A stretch of DNA of 25,463 nt, from positions 1 through 25,463 of the forward strand of contig CAZKDV010000025.1 in NCBI GenBank assembly GCA_964551645.1. Direction: 5' to 3'. Each line of letters starts with the position of its first letter. Position 1 is the first letter of the stretch. The position numbers and the translations under genes were made by a program. A model generated the notes under the pieces. The model was given only the letters and a program-made list of their open reading frames with translations. It did no database searches and was not told where the DNA came from. This DNA comes from CAZKDV01 sp964551645. GTDB lineage: Bacteria > Bacteroidota > Bacteroidia > Bacteroidales > DTU049. This document shows positions 16,183 through 23,256 of the stretch, one piece after another.

Positions 16183-17907
16183 TTATTTTTTTTCAAAATT
16201 AATATTTTTTTCAAAATTCAAGCTATCTATAACTTCATTTGCTCTATTTATAGCTTGGTGAACATCGGGTAAAAAGTTTTCTACCCCAATCAGAGTATCA
16301 ATACCATTTTTAGCAAACTCGCCCCTAACCTGCTCATTTGCTTTTGAAATAATAATATGAATACCGAATTTTTGTTTACGAATAATGAAGTTTCTAAAAT
16401 TATTAACTGCTGTTGCATCTACAAAAGGAACTCTCCAAAACCTAATTATCAATACTTTAGGCGGACTTGAAATATTTTTATCAATTTCATCAAAAATATT
16501 TGCTACTCCAAAAAAGAACGGACCACGCATTTCAAACACTTCTACTCCATCAGGAATAGTAATTTTTTCTCCTCTTTTTTCCTCATTTTCATTATTTTCA
16601 TTCTCAACTTCTAATTTTAAAACATCAATTTTTGTAGTGTCCACAGTTCTTTTGATAAATAGAACAGATGCAAGAACAACGCCGAATAATATTGCCATAG
16701 TCAAATCAACTAAGACAGTTAATAAAAATGTAGAAACTAAAACCCCAACTTCAAGTTTATTATTTTTCAATAGTCTTTTAAAAGAACGCCATTCACTCAT
16801 ATTGTACGCTACAACAGCCAATATTCCGCCCAAACAACTTAAAGGTATTAATTTGGCTTGACTTCCGAAAAACAATAAAATCAGTAAAAGTACAATTGCG
16901 TGTATCATACCTGCAACAGGTGTTTTGCCTCCGTTACGAATATTTGTCATAGTTCGTGCAATAGCACCGGTTGCCGGGATTCCACCAAATAAACCTGAGA
17001 ATATGTTAGCAGTTCCTTGTGCAATTAATTCTGTATTCGACCTGTGATTTGTGCCAAGTGCTCCATCAGCAACCATAGCTGAAAGAAGCGACTCTATAGC
17101 ACCGAGCATTGAAATAGTAAATGCCGGAAGAAGCAACATTCTGAATGTTTTATACGAAATTATAGGAATTACAGGTGCTGGAATTTTAGAGGGTATTTCT
17201 CCAAAACGCCCACTATTTCCAATAGTTTCTACATCAAGTTTAAAGAAATAAACAATAAGCGTAGTTATAATCAATGCGACTAATGTTCCCGGAATTTTTT
17301 TATTAATTTTAGGCATGAAAACTATCATCAATATTGTGAAAACAGCAATAGCAACGGCAATCCAATTTATAGTATGAAAATATTTTCCAAAAACAATAAA
17401 TTTTTCAACAAAGTTTGAAGGAACATCTTCGGGTATAACTAATCCGAATATATCTTGTATTTGCGAAGAGAAAATAACTACTGCTATTCCACTTGTAAAA
17501 CCAATAATGATAGGATATGGCATAAACTTGATAATTGTCCCAAGTTTGAACAAACCCATAGCAATTAACATGCAACCGGCTAAAATTGTAGAAATAATAA
17601 GTCCTTGTATTCCAAATTGCTCAACAATGCCGTAAACAATAACAATAAATGCTCCTGTGGGACCGCCAACTTGTACATGGCTACCTCCTAAGGCAGAAAT
17701 CAAAAAACCTGCAATAACTGCTGTAATAATACCTTTTTCGGGCGACACTCCAGACGCAATTGCAAAAGCAATAGAAATAGGCAATGCAACTACACCTACA
17801 ATAACACCAGCACTTAAATCACTTAAAAACTTTTTTGAATTGTAGTTTTTTAATGTTGTAAACAACATTGGTCTGAAATACTTTTTCACTCTTTCCTTAA
17901 TATCCAT
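16183..17907 (-). CDS. SulP family anion transporter with STAS domain
   Basis: A 574-residue inner-membrane transporter of the SLC26/SulP family. The hydrophobic core spans about residues 25-420 with the 14-helix, 7+7 inverted-repeat pattern. Typical stretches are DLSAGVIVGVVALPISIAFAIASG near residue 30, the GGPTGAF motif in the first repeat, and GGIPATGAIARTMTNIRNGGKTPVAG in the second. The C-terminal cytoplasmic STAS domain (about 445-560) begins IPDGVEVFEMRGPFFFG and contains IRFWRVPFVDATAVNNFRNF. A charged, low-complexity E/N-rich linker (about 425-442) precedes it. Members carry sulfate, bicarbonate, chloride or C4-dicarboxylates. No sulfate-assimilation or carbonic-anhydrase gene is adjacent, so the substrate is open. 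Confidence 0.93.
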   Translation of the reverse strand: MDIKERVKKYFRPMLFTTLKNYNSKKFLSDLSAGVIVGVVALPISIAFAIASGVSPEKGIITAVIAGFLISALGGSHVQVGGPTGAFIVIVYGIVEQFGIQGLIISTILAGCMLIAMGLFKLGTIIKFMPYPIIIGFTSGIAVVIFSSQIQDIFGLVIPEDVPSNFVEKFIVFGKYFHTINWIAVAIAVFTILMIVFMPKINKKIPGTLVALIITTLIVYFFKLDVETIGNSGRFGEIPSKIPAPVIPIISYKTFRMLLLPAFTISMLGAIESLLSAMVADGALGTNHRSNTELIAQGTANIFSGLFGGIPATGAIARTMTNIRNGGKTPVAGMIHAIVLLLILLFFGSQAKLIPLSCLGGILAVVAYNMSEWRSFKRLLKNNKLEVGVLVSTFLLTVLVDLTMAILFGVVLASVLFIKRTVDTTKIDVLKLEVENENNENEEKRGEKITIPDGVEVFEMRGPFFFGVANIFDEIDKNISSPPKVLIIRFWRVPFVDATAVNNFRNFIIRKQKFGIHIIISKANEQVRGEFAKNGIDTLIGVENFLPDVHQAINRANEVIDSLNFEKNINFEKK

Positions 17908-18062
17908 ATCAATAAAAATTATGCGTACAAATTTCGTAAAGATTTCTACAATAATAGAACAAATAAACTAATTTAATAAATAAAAGTAAATTTAGCGATG
18001 ATTTTCACACATTTCACAATAATATGTGTACACAAATATATTAGGATATAAGAATGTTGTAG

Positions 18063-18124
18063 TTCATTACAACAACTCCAATCTTTTGGAATCCGATGAA
18101 TATCCAAATTTCTTCGGGAAGTTG
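18063..18124 (+). repeat. Left copy of direct repeat flanking the AbiE module
   Basis: It aligns without gaps to 19913-19974, exactly 1850 bp downstream: 44 of 62 positions match, and the 30-bp core 18095-18124 matches at 28. The core contains AATTTC-TTCGG-GAAGTT (18107-18123), a hairpin with one G-U pair in RNA. TTCAT at 18063 and ATGAA at 18096-18100 are complementary, with an inner TCCAA/TTGGA stem. It may mark a recombination or insertion boundary, or be a dispersed genomic repeat. Confidence 0.7.
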
Positions 18125-18190
18125 AACGATTTTTTATTTATTTTCAAAATGCACAAAGGGTTCAATTTAGTAATTTCATTTATAAATATT

Positions 18191-18221
18191 TTGCGAACAG
18201 TAGCAAAATGTACTACCTTTG
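18191..18221 (+). promoter_or_regulatory. Bacteroidetes-type promoter with possible AbiEi operator
   Basis: TTG (18191-18193, within TTTTG) and TACCTTTG (18214-18221) match the -33 and -7 consensus with a 20-nt spacer. GTAG (18200-18203) and CTAC (18213-18216) form an inverted pair that reaches into the -7 box, a natural site for an autorepressor. AbiEi antitoxins studied elsewhere bind inverted repeats in their own promoter; binding here is inferred. The implied start is about 18227, downstream of an in-frame ATG at 18208. Confidence 0.75.
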
Positions 18222-18237
18222 GCGAAAATTATCTCAA

Positions 18238-19059
18238 ATGAGTTCAACCCAGAATTACAATAGAATATCTGATTGGATTAATGAATGTCAATCCAAAGGC
18301 AAGTTATCGTTTAGTTTAGAGGAAGTTAAATCAACCTTTAAAGACGATACCGATACTACAATTAAGTTTGGTTTAAATCGTTTGGTTCGGAAGCAGAAAA
18401 TCGTGTCAATTTTCAAGGGTTACTATGTAATTGTTCCACCGCAGTATTCATCAAAAGGAATTTTGCCACCTGCCCTTTTCATTGACGGATTGATGAAATT
18501 TTTGGAACGAAATTATTACATTGCTCTTTTAAATGCAGGTAGTTTGCACGGTGCAGGACATCAGCAACCGCAAGAATATTTTGTAATAACAGAATATCCA
18601 GTATTGCGACCGACTAACAAATGTGGAATAAAAATCAATTACATCAGCACAAAGCAAATTCCTCCGATTTCTTTTATAGAAAAAAAGAAGACCGAAACAG
18701 GCTATATCAATGTTTCCAATCCGATTTTAACAGCTATTGATTTAATCAATCACGAAAAACGAATTGGCGGTTTAAACCGTGCAACGACCGTAATTAACGA
18801 ACTATTGGAAAACATCAAACAAAAAGATTTTACAAAGGAATTGATTACTTACGCAAATGCAACAACTTTACAGCGTTTTGGCTATATTTTAGAAGAAATA
18901 TTAGGCAACCAAAATTTAGCTGACAAATTGTTTTCACTTTGCCAAAAAGCAGATATAAAATTCTATCAAATTCCATTAAAAGCATCAGGAGAAAAAATGA
19001 AAGCACCGATAAACGAGAAATGGAAAATTATAGTAAACACTGAAATTGAGATAGACTAA
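18238..19059 (+). CDS. abiEi: Type IV toxin-antitoxin antitoxin AbiEi
   Basis: A 273-residue antitoxin and transcriptional autorepressor. The N-terminal about 85 residues form a winged helix-turn-helix (RISDWINECQSKGKLSFSLEEV, then a wing around VSIFKGYYVIVPPQY), followed by the larger AbiEi domain (SLHGAGHQQPQEYFVIT, ISFIEKKKTETGYINVSNPILTAIDLI) common in Bacteroidetes AbiEi proteins. In this type IV system the antitoxin does not bind the toxin but counters its effect and represses the operon. The ATG at 18238 is chosen because a -7 box at 18214-18221 would leave the earlier in-frame ATG at 18208 outside the transcript. Its TAA overlaps the toxin ATG as TAATG, giving translational coupling. 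Flanking direct repeats suggest acquisition as a unit. Confidence 0.9.
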   Translation: MSSTQNYNRISDWINECQSKGKLSFSLEEVKSTFKDDTDTTIKFGLNRLVRKQKIVSIFKGYYVIVPPQYSSKGILPPALFIDGLMKFLERNYYIALLNAGSLHGAGHQQPQEYFVITEYPVLRPTNKCGIKINYISTKQIPPISFIEKKKTETGYINVSNPILTAIDLINHEKRIGGLNRATTVINELLENIKQKDFTKELITYANATTLQRFGYILEEILGNQNLADKLFSLCQKADIKFYQIPLKASGEKMKAPINEKWKIIVNTEIEID

Positions 19060-19850
19060 TGATACCACAAGCATACATAACCGAATGGAGTAATTTTGTT
19101 CCTTGGAAAACGAATGAACAAGTAGAACAAGATTTGATTATTTGCCGAGCATTGATAGAGATTTTTAGTAACAATTTTTTGGCAAACAGTTTGGCTTTCA
19201 GAGGCGGAACGGCTTTACACAAACTGTATTTACAACCACAGGTGCGTTATTCAGAAGATATTGATTTGGTGCAAATTCGTCCTGAACCAATCAAAGAAAC
19301 TATACAGCAACTTCAAAAAGCACTATCTTTTCTCGGAAAATCAAATGTGATGCCCAAGAAAGACAACAACACAATTTACTATAAATTTGAATCGGAATTT
19401 CCGCCTATTCAAATTTTGAAATTGAAAGTAGAAACCAATTGCAGAGAGCATTTTTCTGTTTTGGGTTGGGAGAAAAAGGAGTTTGAAGTTCAGTCAAGTT
19501 ATTTCAATGGTAAATGTGATTTGACAACTTACAAATTGGAAGAATTATTAGGAACAAAACTTCGGGCATTGTATCAACGCAGAAAAGGCAGAGATTTGTT
19601 TGACCTTTGGAAAGCCTTGACAACAGCTAATCCAAACACAAACTTGATAATAAGATGCTACAAAGAATATATGCAATTTTCGTTAGACAAACCTATTCCA
19701 ACTAAAAAGGAATTTTTGCTAAACATCGAACGCAAAAAAACAGACAGCGAATTTTTAGGAGATACGGTTGCTTTGCTACGACCTAATGAAAATTACAATC
19801 AAGATAAGGCATTTGAAGTAGTAATAGAAAAGTTGATTGAGAAAATGTAA
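19059..19850 (+). CDS. abiEii: Type IV toxin-antitoxin toxin AbiEii (nucleotidyltransferase)
   Basis: A 263-residue member of the AbiEii/MenT-type nucleotidyltransferases of the DNA polymerase beta fold. The catalytic motif begins FRGGTALHKLY (G49-G50) and continues to YSEDIDL with metal-binding D67 and D69. KLKVETN near 121-127 and KLEELLGTKLRALYQRRKGRDLFDLW (about 159-184) carry the conserved basic and acidic residues of the later motifs. In characterised relatives the enzyme transfers nucleotides, in some cases to tRNA 3' ends, causing growth arrest and protecting against phage by abortive infection; that activity is inferred here. All core motifs are intact, so the toxin is probably functional. 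It starts within the antitoxin stop codon. The stretch right after its stop is unusually GC-rich for this window. Confidence 0.93.
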   Translation: MIPQAYITEWSNFVPWKTNEQVEQDLIICRALIEIFSNNFLANSLAFRGGTALHKLYLQPQVRYSEDIDLVQIRPEPIKETIQQLQKALSFLGKSNVMPKKDNNTIYYKFESEFPPIQILKLKVETNCREHFSVLGWEKKEFEVQSSYFNGKCDLTTYKLEELLGTKLRALYQRRKGRDLFDLWKALTTANPNTNLIIRCYKEYMQFSLDKPIPTKKEFLLNIERKKTDSEFLGDTVALLRPNENYNQDKAFEVVIEKLIEKM

Positions 19851-20016
19851 GTCCAACCCACAAAGCAAGCATATTTGCAAACCACCCTTCGCCAAGCTGC
19901 CGACCACTATAATTCATTGCAATAAGCTCAACTCACTCAATATTGATGAATATCCGAATTTCTTCGGGAAATTGCACAAATTTTCATTTTTTGCTCAAAT
20001 TGCTCTGCAGGGCTAA
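19849..20016 (+). other. GC-rich post-module stretch with an open frame; possible gene remnant
   Basis: The 70 bases 19851-19920 contain 34 G or C (49%), far above the surrounding sequence. A frame without start codon stays open from the end of abiEii to a TAA at 20014-20016. In it, the repeat core reads DEYPNFFGKL, and the left repeat copy gives the same ten residues in the same frame, with the two core differences synonymous (CCA/CCG, AAG/AAA). This could be a duplicated 3' gene fragment, a dispersed repeat, or chance. It ends 8 nt before the nadD stop. Confidence 0.3.
19913..19974 (+). repeat. Right copy of direct repeat flanking the AbiE module
   Basis: Partner of 18063-18124. It has a perfect hairpin AATTTC-TTCGG-GAAATT (19957-19973). 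A larger imperfect dyad pairs ATTCATTGCAATA (19912-19924) with TATTGATGAAT (19941-19951), with two bulged bases. Both copies keep a TTCAT...ATGAA pair despite divergent sequence between, hinting that folding matters. It lies between abiEii and the convergent nadD. Confidence 0.7.
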
Positions 20017-20024
20017 TATTATGT

Positions 20025-20615
20025 TTATAATCCGTATAAACCTTGTTCCATAATATATTCTGCAACCCTTTTCGGCAAGAACTGTGTTAGCAATATCTTG
20101 TTGTTTTTAGCATATTCGCGAATTTCAGTTGAAGAAATATCTATAAGAGGTGCATCTATAAACTGAACATTATGATAATTTAACATTCTGTCCTTTTCAA
20201 CACTCACACTTCGGGGATAAACTATGACATTATATTTTTCCATAATTTCGTCTGCATTTTTCCATTTATGAAATAGAGCAAGATTATCTGTGCCAATTAT
20301 CAAATAAAATTGACAGTTTTTATGCAATTCGGATAAATAATTTAATGTATTGATTGTATATGACGGTTTCGATAGATGAAATTCGATATCGGAGCATTTA
20401 AAAGCAGTTTCATTTTCAACAGCAAGTTCAAGCATTTTCAATCTATGTGCTTCATTTGTCAGTAGTTCCTTATCTTTTAACGGATTTTGAGGTGAAAGCA
20501 CAAACCAAACTTCGTCTATATCAAGATTTTCTTTTATGTATGCACCTATCATCAAATGACCAATGTGAATAGGATTAAATGAACCGAAATAAAGTCCTAC
20601 TTTAACAGTATCCAT
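20025..20615 (-). CDS. nadD: Nicotinate-nucleotide adenylyltransferase
   Basis: A 196-residue cytoplasmic enzyme that joins ATP and nicotinate mononucleotide to form deamido-NAD in NAD biosynthesis. The nucleotidyltransferase motif GSFNPIHIGH occupies residues 11-20, with H17 and H20 as the HxGH pair. FVLSPQNPLK (38-47) is the substrate-loop region, LIIGTDNLALFHKW (105-118) is the NadD-specific stretch, and ISSTEIR (160-166) is the second ATP-binding motif. Length is typical. Its ATG overlaps the gmk stop by one base, the last gene of a yicC-gmk-nadD unit seen in many Bacteroidetes. The downstream side abuts the GC-rich AbiE-flanking sequence. Confidence 0.95.
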   Translation of the reverse strand: MDTVKVGLYFGSFNPIHIGHLMIGAYIKENLDIDEVWFVLSPQNPLKDKELLTNEAHRLKMLELAVENETAFKCSDIEFHLSKPSYTINTLNYLSELHKNCQFYLIIGTDNLALFHKWKNADEIMEKYNVIVYPRSVSVEKDRMLNYHNVQFIDAPLIDISSTEIREYAKNNKILLTQFLPKRVAEYIMEQGLYGL

Positions 20616-21193
20616 TAATTAGCATTTAAGAAATTTAAAATAAGTGTTTTTATTTTTTCAATTGCTATTTCTAAGTTGTCATTTATTATTATTTCATCAA
20701 ACTTCTGTGCATAAGTTATTTCTTGTTCGGCTCGCAAAATTCTTTGTTCTAAACCTGCTTGAGTTTCAGTATTTCTATTTTCTAATCTTTTTTTTAATTC
20801 ACTAAGTGAAGGAGGCATAATAAATAAAGCAATTGCATTATCTTGAAAATATTCCTTCAAACGCAAACCTCCTTTGACATCAACATCGAATAAAATATTT
20901 TTTCCATGTGTAAGCAATCGTTCCACTTCTGATTTTAAAGTTCCATAAAACTGATTATTATATACTTCTTCCCATTCTACAAATGCGTTTTTTTTAATCA
21001 GTTCAGAAAATTCATTTTCGCTGTAAAAGTAATAATGCACTCCATTTTCTTCATTTGCTCTTGGAGTTCTGTTGGTTGCTGAAACAGAAAAGGAACAATT
21101 AAATTTTTCATCATTTAAGATGGTATGTGCAATTGTTGTTTTCCCCGAACCCGAAGGAGCAGATAATATTATTATTCTATGTCTCTTATTCAT
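20615..21193 (-). CDS. gmk: Guanylate kinase
   Basis: A 192-residue kinase that phosphorylates GMP to GDP with ATP. The P-loop is SAPSGSGKTT at residues 11-20. FSVSATNRTPRANEENGVHYYFYSENEF (about 35-62) is the GMP-binding region with the conserved TR-P-R pattern, and VEWEEVYNNQFYGT (about 72-85) contains the lid/GMP-contacting residues. LFDVDVKGGLRLKE and ALFIMPPSLSELKKRLENR complete the family signature. It overlaps yicC upstream by four bases (ATGA type) and nadD downstream by one base, so translation of the three genes is coupled. Confidence 0.96.
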   Translation of the reverse strand: MNKRHRIIILSAPSGSGKTTIAHTILNDEKFNCSFSVSATNRTPRANEENGVHYYFYSENEFSELIKKNAFVEWEEVYNNQFYGTLKSEVERLLTHGKNILFDVDVKGGLRLKEYFQDNAIALFIMPPSLSELKKRLENRNTETQAGLEQRILRAEQEITYAQKFDEIIINDNLEIAIEKIKTLILNFLNAN

Positions 21194-22065
21194 AATACAT
21201 TATATAATTGTTCTTTAATTTTTTCTATATCATCTTTCATATTAACAACATATTTTTGAATATCAATATCGTTTATTTTCACTCCTAATGTATTTAACTC
21301 GCGATGAATTTCTTGAGAGATGAAAATTAGTTTTTTACCATTGCTAATAGGATTATTCATTGTTTCAACAAAAAAAGCACAATGATTTTTAGCTCTTGAA
21401 ATTTCTTCAGAAACATCGCTTCTTTCAAGATAATACAAGACTTCCTGTTCTAATCTATTTGCATCTAAATTGATATTTTGTGCAAAACTTGAAATATTTT
21501 GAATAATTTTAGCATGTAGCTCTTCCCTCCTATTATCCAATAATTTTTCAATATTGCTGATGATATTTTGAATATTGTGAATATACTTGTTTAACTCGTT
21601 ATATATAGCATCGCCTTCTTGCTTTCTCCATTTGCTAACCTCATTTATGGTATTTAAAATAGCTTCTTTTATTTTACACCACTCTTCATCAGATATTGAC
21701 TGATTTTGTGTCTGAATTAAATCGGGAAATTTAAGTAAAATAGAAAGATAGTCTTGGGGTTCATCAATACCAAGAACTGATTTCAATTGTTTTAGTTGAT
21801 TATAGTAATGCTTTGCTTTTTCGGTAACAATTTCAGCTTGGGTATCATTAACAGAAGCATTGTGAACAATAAAAGCATCAATTTTCCCTCTATTTAGTTG
21901 TTCAATAAGTACTTGCCTAATCTCAATCTCTCTCTCTCTCAATGAGTTAGATAGTTTTATATTAATATCTGCATTTTTAGAGTTTAATGTTTTTATATAA
22001 ACTTCATACACACCTGATTGCAAGTTTATTTGTGTTTTGCCAAAGCCAGTCATGGAAAGTATCAT
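21190..22065 (-). CDS. yicC: YicC family endoribonuclease
   Basis: A 291-residue protein opening with the hallmark MILSMTGFGK. The N-terminal YicC domain includes LNSKNADINIKLSNSLREREIEIRQVL. The C-terminal DUF1732 domain contains RLEQEVLYYLERSDVSEEISRAKNHCAFF and KLIFISQEIHRELNTLGVK, matching the usual FxxQExxREINTxGSK-like block, and ends with MKDDIEKIKEQLYNVL. Characterised YicC proteins are metal-dependent endoribonucleases acting on RNA, including regulatory RNA. YicC and gmk are neighbours in many bacteria. It is the first gene of the unit, with a perfect -7 box at 22090-22097 about 25 nt before the ATG. Confidence 0.93.
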   Translation of the reverse strand: MILSMTGFGKTQINLQSGVYEVYIKTLNSKNADINIKLSNSLREREIEIRQVLIEQLNRGKIDAFIVHNASVNDTQAEIVTEKAKHYYNQLKQLKSVLGIDEPQDYLSILLKFPDLIQTQNQSISDEEWCKIKEAILNTINEVSKWRKQEGDAIYNELNKYIHNIQNIISNIEKLLDNRREELHAKIIQNISSFAQNINLDANRLEQEVLYYLERSDVSEEISRAKNHCAFFVETMNNPISNGKKLIFISQEIHRELNTLGVKINDIDIQKYVVNMKDDIEKIKEQLYNVL

Positions 22066-22089
22066 AAGTAGAAATCTTTAAATTCGTGT

Positions 22090-22097
22090 CAAATTTA
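22090..22097 (-). promoter_or_regulatory. Putative -7 box of the yicC-gmk-nadD operon
   Basis: The minus strand reads TAAATTTG, a perfect TAnnTTTG match, implying a leader of about 20 nt. No clear -33 TTG is visible. It is only 12 bp from an opposite-facing box at 22110-22117. Confidence 0.5.
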
Positions 22098-22109
22098 CAA
22101 TAAGTATTG

Positions 22110-22117
22110 TATTTTTG
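22110..22117 (+). promoter_or_regulatory. Putative -7 box of the phospholipase D-like gene
   Basis: TATTTTTG fits TAnnTTTG exactly and would give a leader of about 58 nt. A second, one-mismatch candidate GAATTTTG is closer, at 22152-22159. Neither has a convincing -33 TTG, so the choice is open. Confidence 0.35.
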
Positions 22118-22179
22118 AGAGAAAAATGGGTCAATATATAAAAATAATTCGGAATTTTGTATAATTAGATTACAAACAA

Positions 22180-23256
22180 ATGTTTATTAATAAAGCTCTT
22201 ACCGATGTAAATCTATTTGATAATGTTACGGATTTTTACAATTCCTTGCTTGCTGACATTGAAGAAGCAAAACAAAGTATATATTTTCAAATCTACAGAA
22301 TTACAAAAGAAGAGGTTGGAGAAAGATTTAGAGATGCTTTAGCCAAAAAAGCAGCAGAGGGAGTAAAAGTAATTGTTCTGATTGATGCTTGGGGCACTGG
22401 CTCATCACTTAATTTTTTCAAACCGATTATTGAAAATGGAGGTCAAGTTAAAGTATTTAACTCTATTCGTCTTGACACTACTTTGGCACAAAGCCATAAG
22501 CGAAATCATAGAAAAATAATTGTTATTGACACAATTATTTCTTACATAGGTTCAAGTAATATTTCTTATTACAACACCTCGTGGAGAGAACTTGTTCTAA
22601 GAATAAAAGGACATCTTGCAAATCCATTAAAACATATTGTAGAAACTGATTTTAAACACAATAAGCGATATTCATATACTAAAAAACGATTTTCTTGTTC
22701 GTTGCATTATCATGGTTTTGAAATAATTCGAGATATACCTTCAAGTATTAAACAAAAGGTAATGAAGAAATATCTATATTTAATTAGGCAAGCAAAAAAA
22801 TCTATTTACATAGAAACTCCATATTTTTTACCCGGGCATAGGCTACGAAAAGCATTAGAAGAAGCAGCAATGCGAGGAATAAATGTTCAAATAGTAATGC
22901 CTGTTTACTCCGATGTAAGACTTGTTGATGTTTTAAGAAATAGATACTTAGGAAAATTGCATATTAAAGGTGTTTCTCTTTTATACTACAAAGTGGCAAA
23001 TCTTCATTCAAAGTTGTGCATAATTGATGATGAAACATTCCTTGTAGGTTCTTCAAATATGGATTATAGAAGTTTTCGCTATATGCACGAAATTATGCTT
23101 TTAGGTAAGCATAAAAATATATTAGATAAACTAAATGAACACAAAAATAAAAGTTTAAGCCAAACAAGCCCTTTTGATTATGAAACATGGGTAAATCGCT
23201 CTGTAGTTGAAAGATTTATAGCAACGCTACTTGTGCCAATAAGGTATTTGTTCTAA
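22180..23256 (+). CDS. Phospholipase D-like / cardiolipin synthase-type protein
   Basis: A 358-residue member of the PLD superfamily with two complete HKD motifs: H110-R-K112-IIVID117 followed by GSSN127, and H276-S-K278-LCIID283 followed by GSSN293. YIETPYFLPGHRLRKAL (about 210-226) is the stretch typical of bacterial cardiolipin synthases, which join two phosphatidylglycerols or a phosphatidylglycerol and phosphatidylethanolamine. The N-terminal membrane helices of ClsA-type enzymes are absent, so it is closer in layout to ClsB-like proteins that attach peripherally to the membrane. Other phosphatidyl-transfer activities cannot be excluded. It is monocistronic, and its TAA is immediately followed by the ribBA stop on the other strand. 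Confidence 0.87.
   Translation: MFINKALTDVNLFDNVTDFYNSLLADIEEAKQSIYFQIYRITKEEVGERFRDALAKKAAEGVKVIVLIDAWGTGSSLNFFKPIIENGGQVKVFNSIRLDTTLAQSHKRNHRKIIVIDTIISYIGSSNISYYNTSWRELVLRIKGHLANPLKHIVETDFKHNKRYSYTKKRFSCSLHYHGFEIIRDIPSSIKQKVMKKYLYLIRQAKKSIYIETPYFLPGHRLRKALEEAAMRGINVQIVMPVYSDVRLVDVLRNRYLGKLHIKGVSLLYYKVANLHSKLCIIDDETFLVGSSNMDYRSFRYMHEIMLLGKHKNILDKLNEHKNKSLSQTSPFDYETWVNRSVVERFIATLLVPIRYLF

Larger units (their letters stand above)
17908..18237. other. 330-bp intergenic region upstream of the AbiE module
   Basis: This gap separates the divergent SulP gene and AbiE module. It must hold the SulP promoter, for which no clean consensus is visible. A perfect 10-bp palindrome TGTGTACACA lies at 18025-18034, next to an ACACAT/ATGTGT inverted pair. 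The left copy of the module-flanking repeat is at 18063-18124, and the AbiE promoter at 18191-18221. A 71-codon open frame at 18026-18241 crosses the repeat and promoter but has no family resemblance and is not called as a gene. Confidence 0.6.

Noticed and set aside
18208..18237. Upstream ATG at 18208 as the AbiEi start
   Set aside because: It lies upstream of the -7 box at 18214-18221, so it would not be in the transcript; the ATG at 18238 fits better.
18026..18241. 71-codon plus-strand open frame before abiEi
   Set aside because: It runs through the direct repeat, the abiE promoter and into the abiEi start in another frame, with no recognisable domain. It is open mainly because the repeat core happens to be open in that frame.
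19851..20024. Integron attC site at the right end of the AbiE module
   Set aside because: GTCCAAC just after the abiEii stop fits RYYYAAC, but no matching GTTRRRY partner is found at a suitable distance. The left copy has GTTGAAC (18121-18127) without an upstream partner. No integrase is present, so attC is not supported, though a structure search would be worthwhile.
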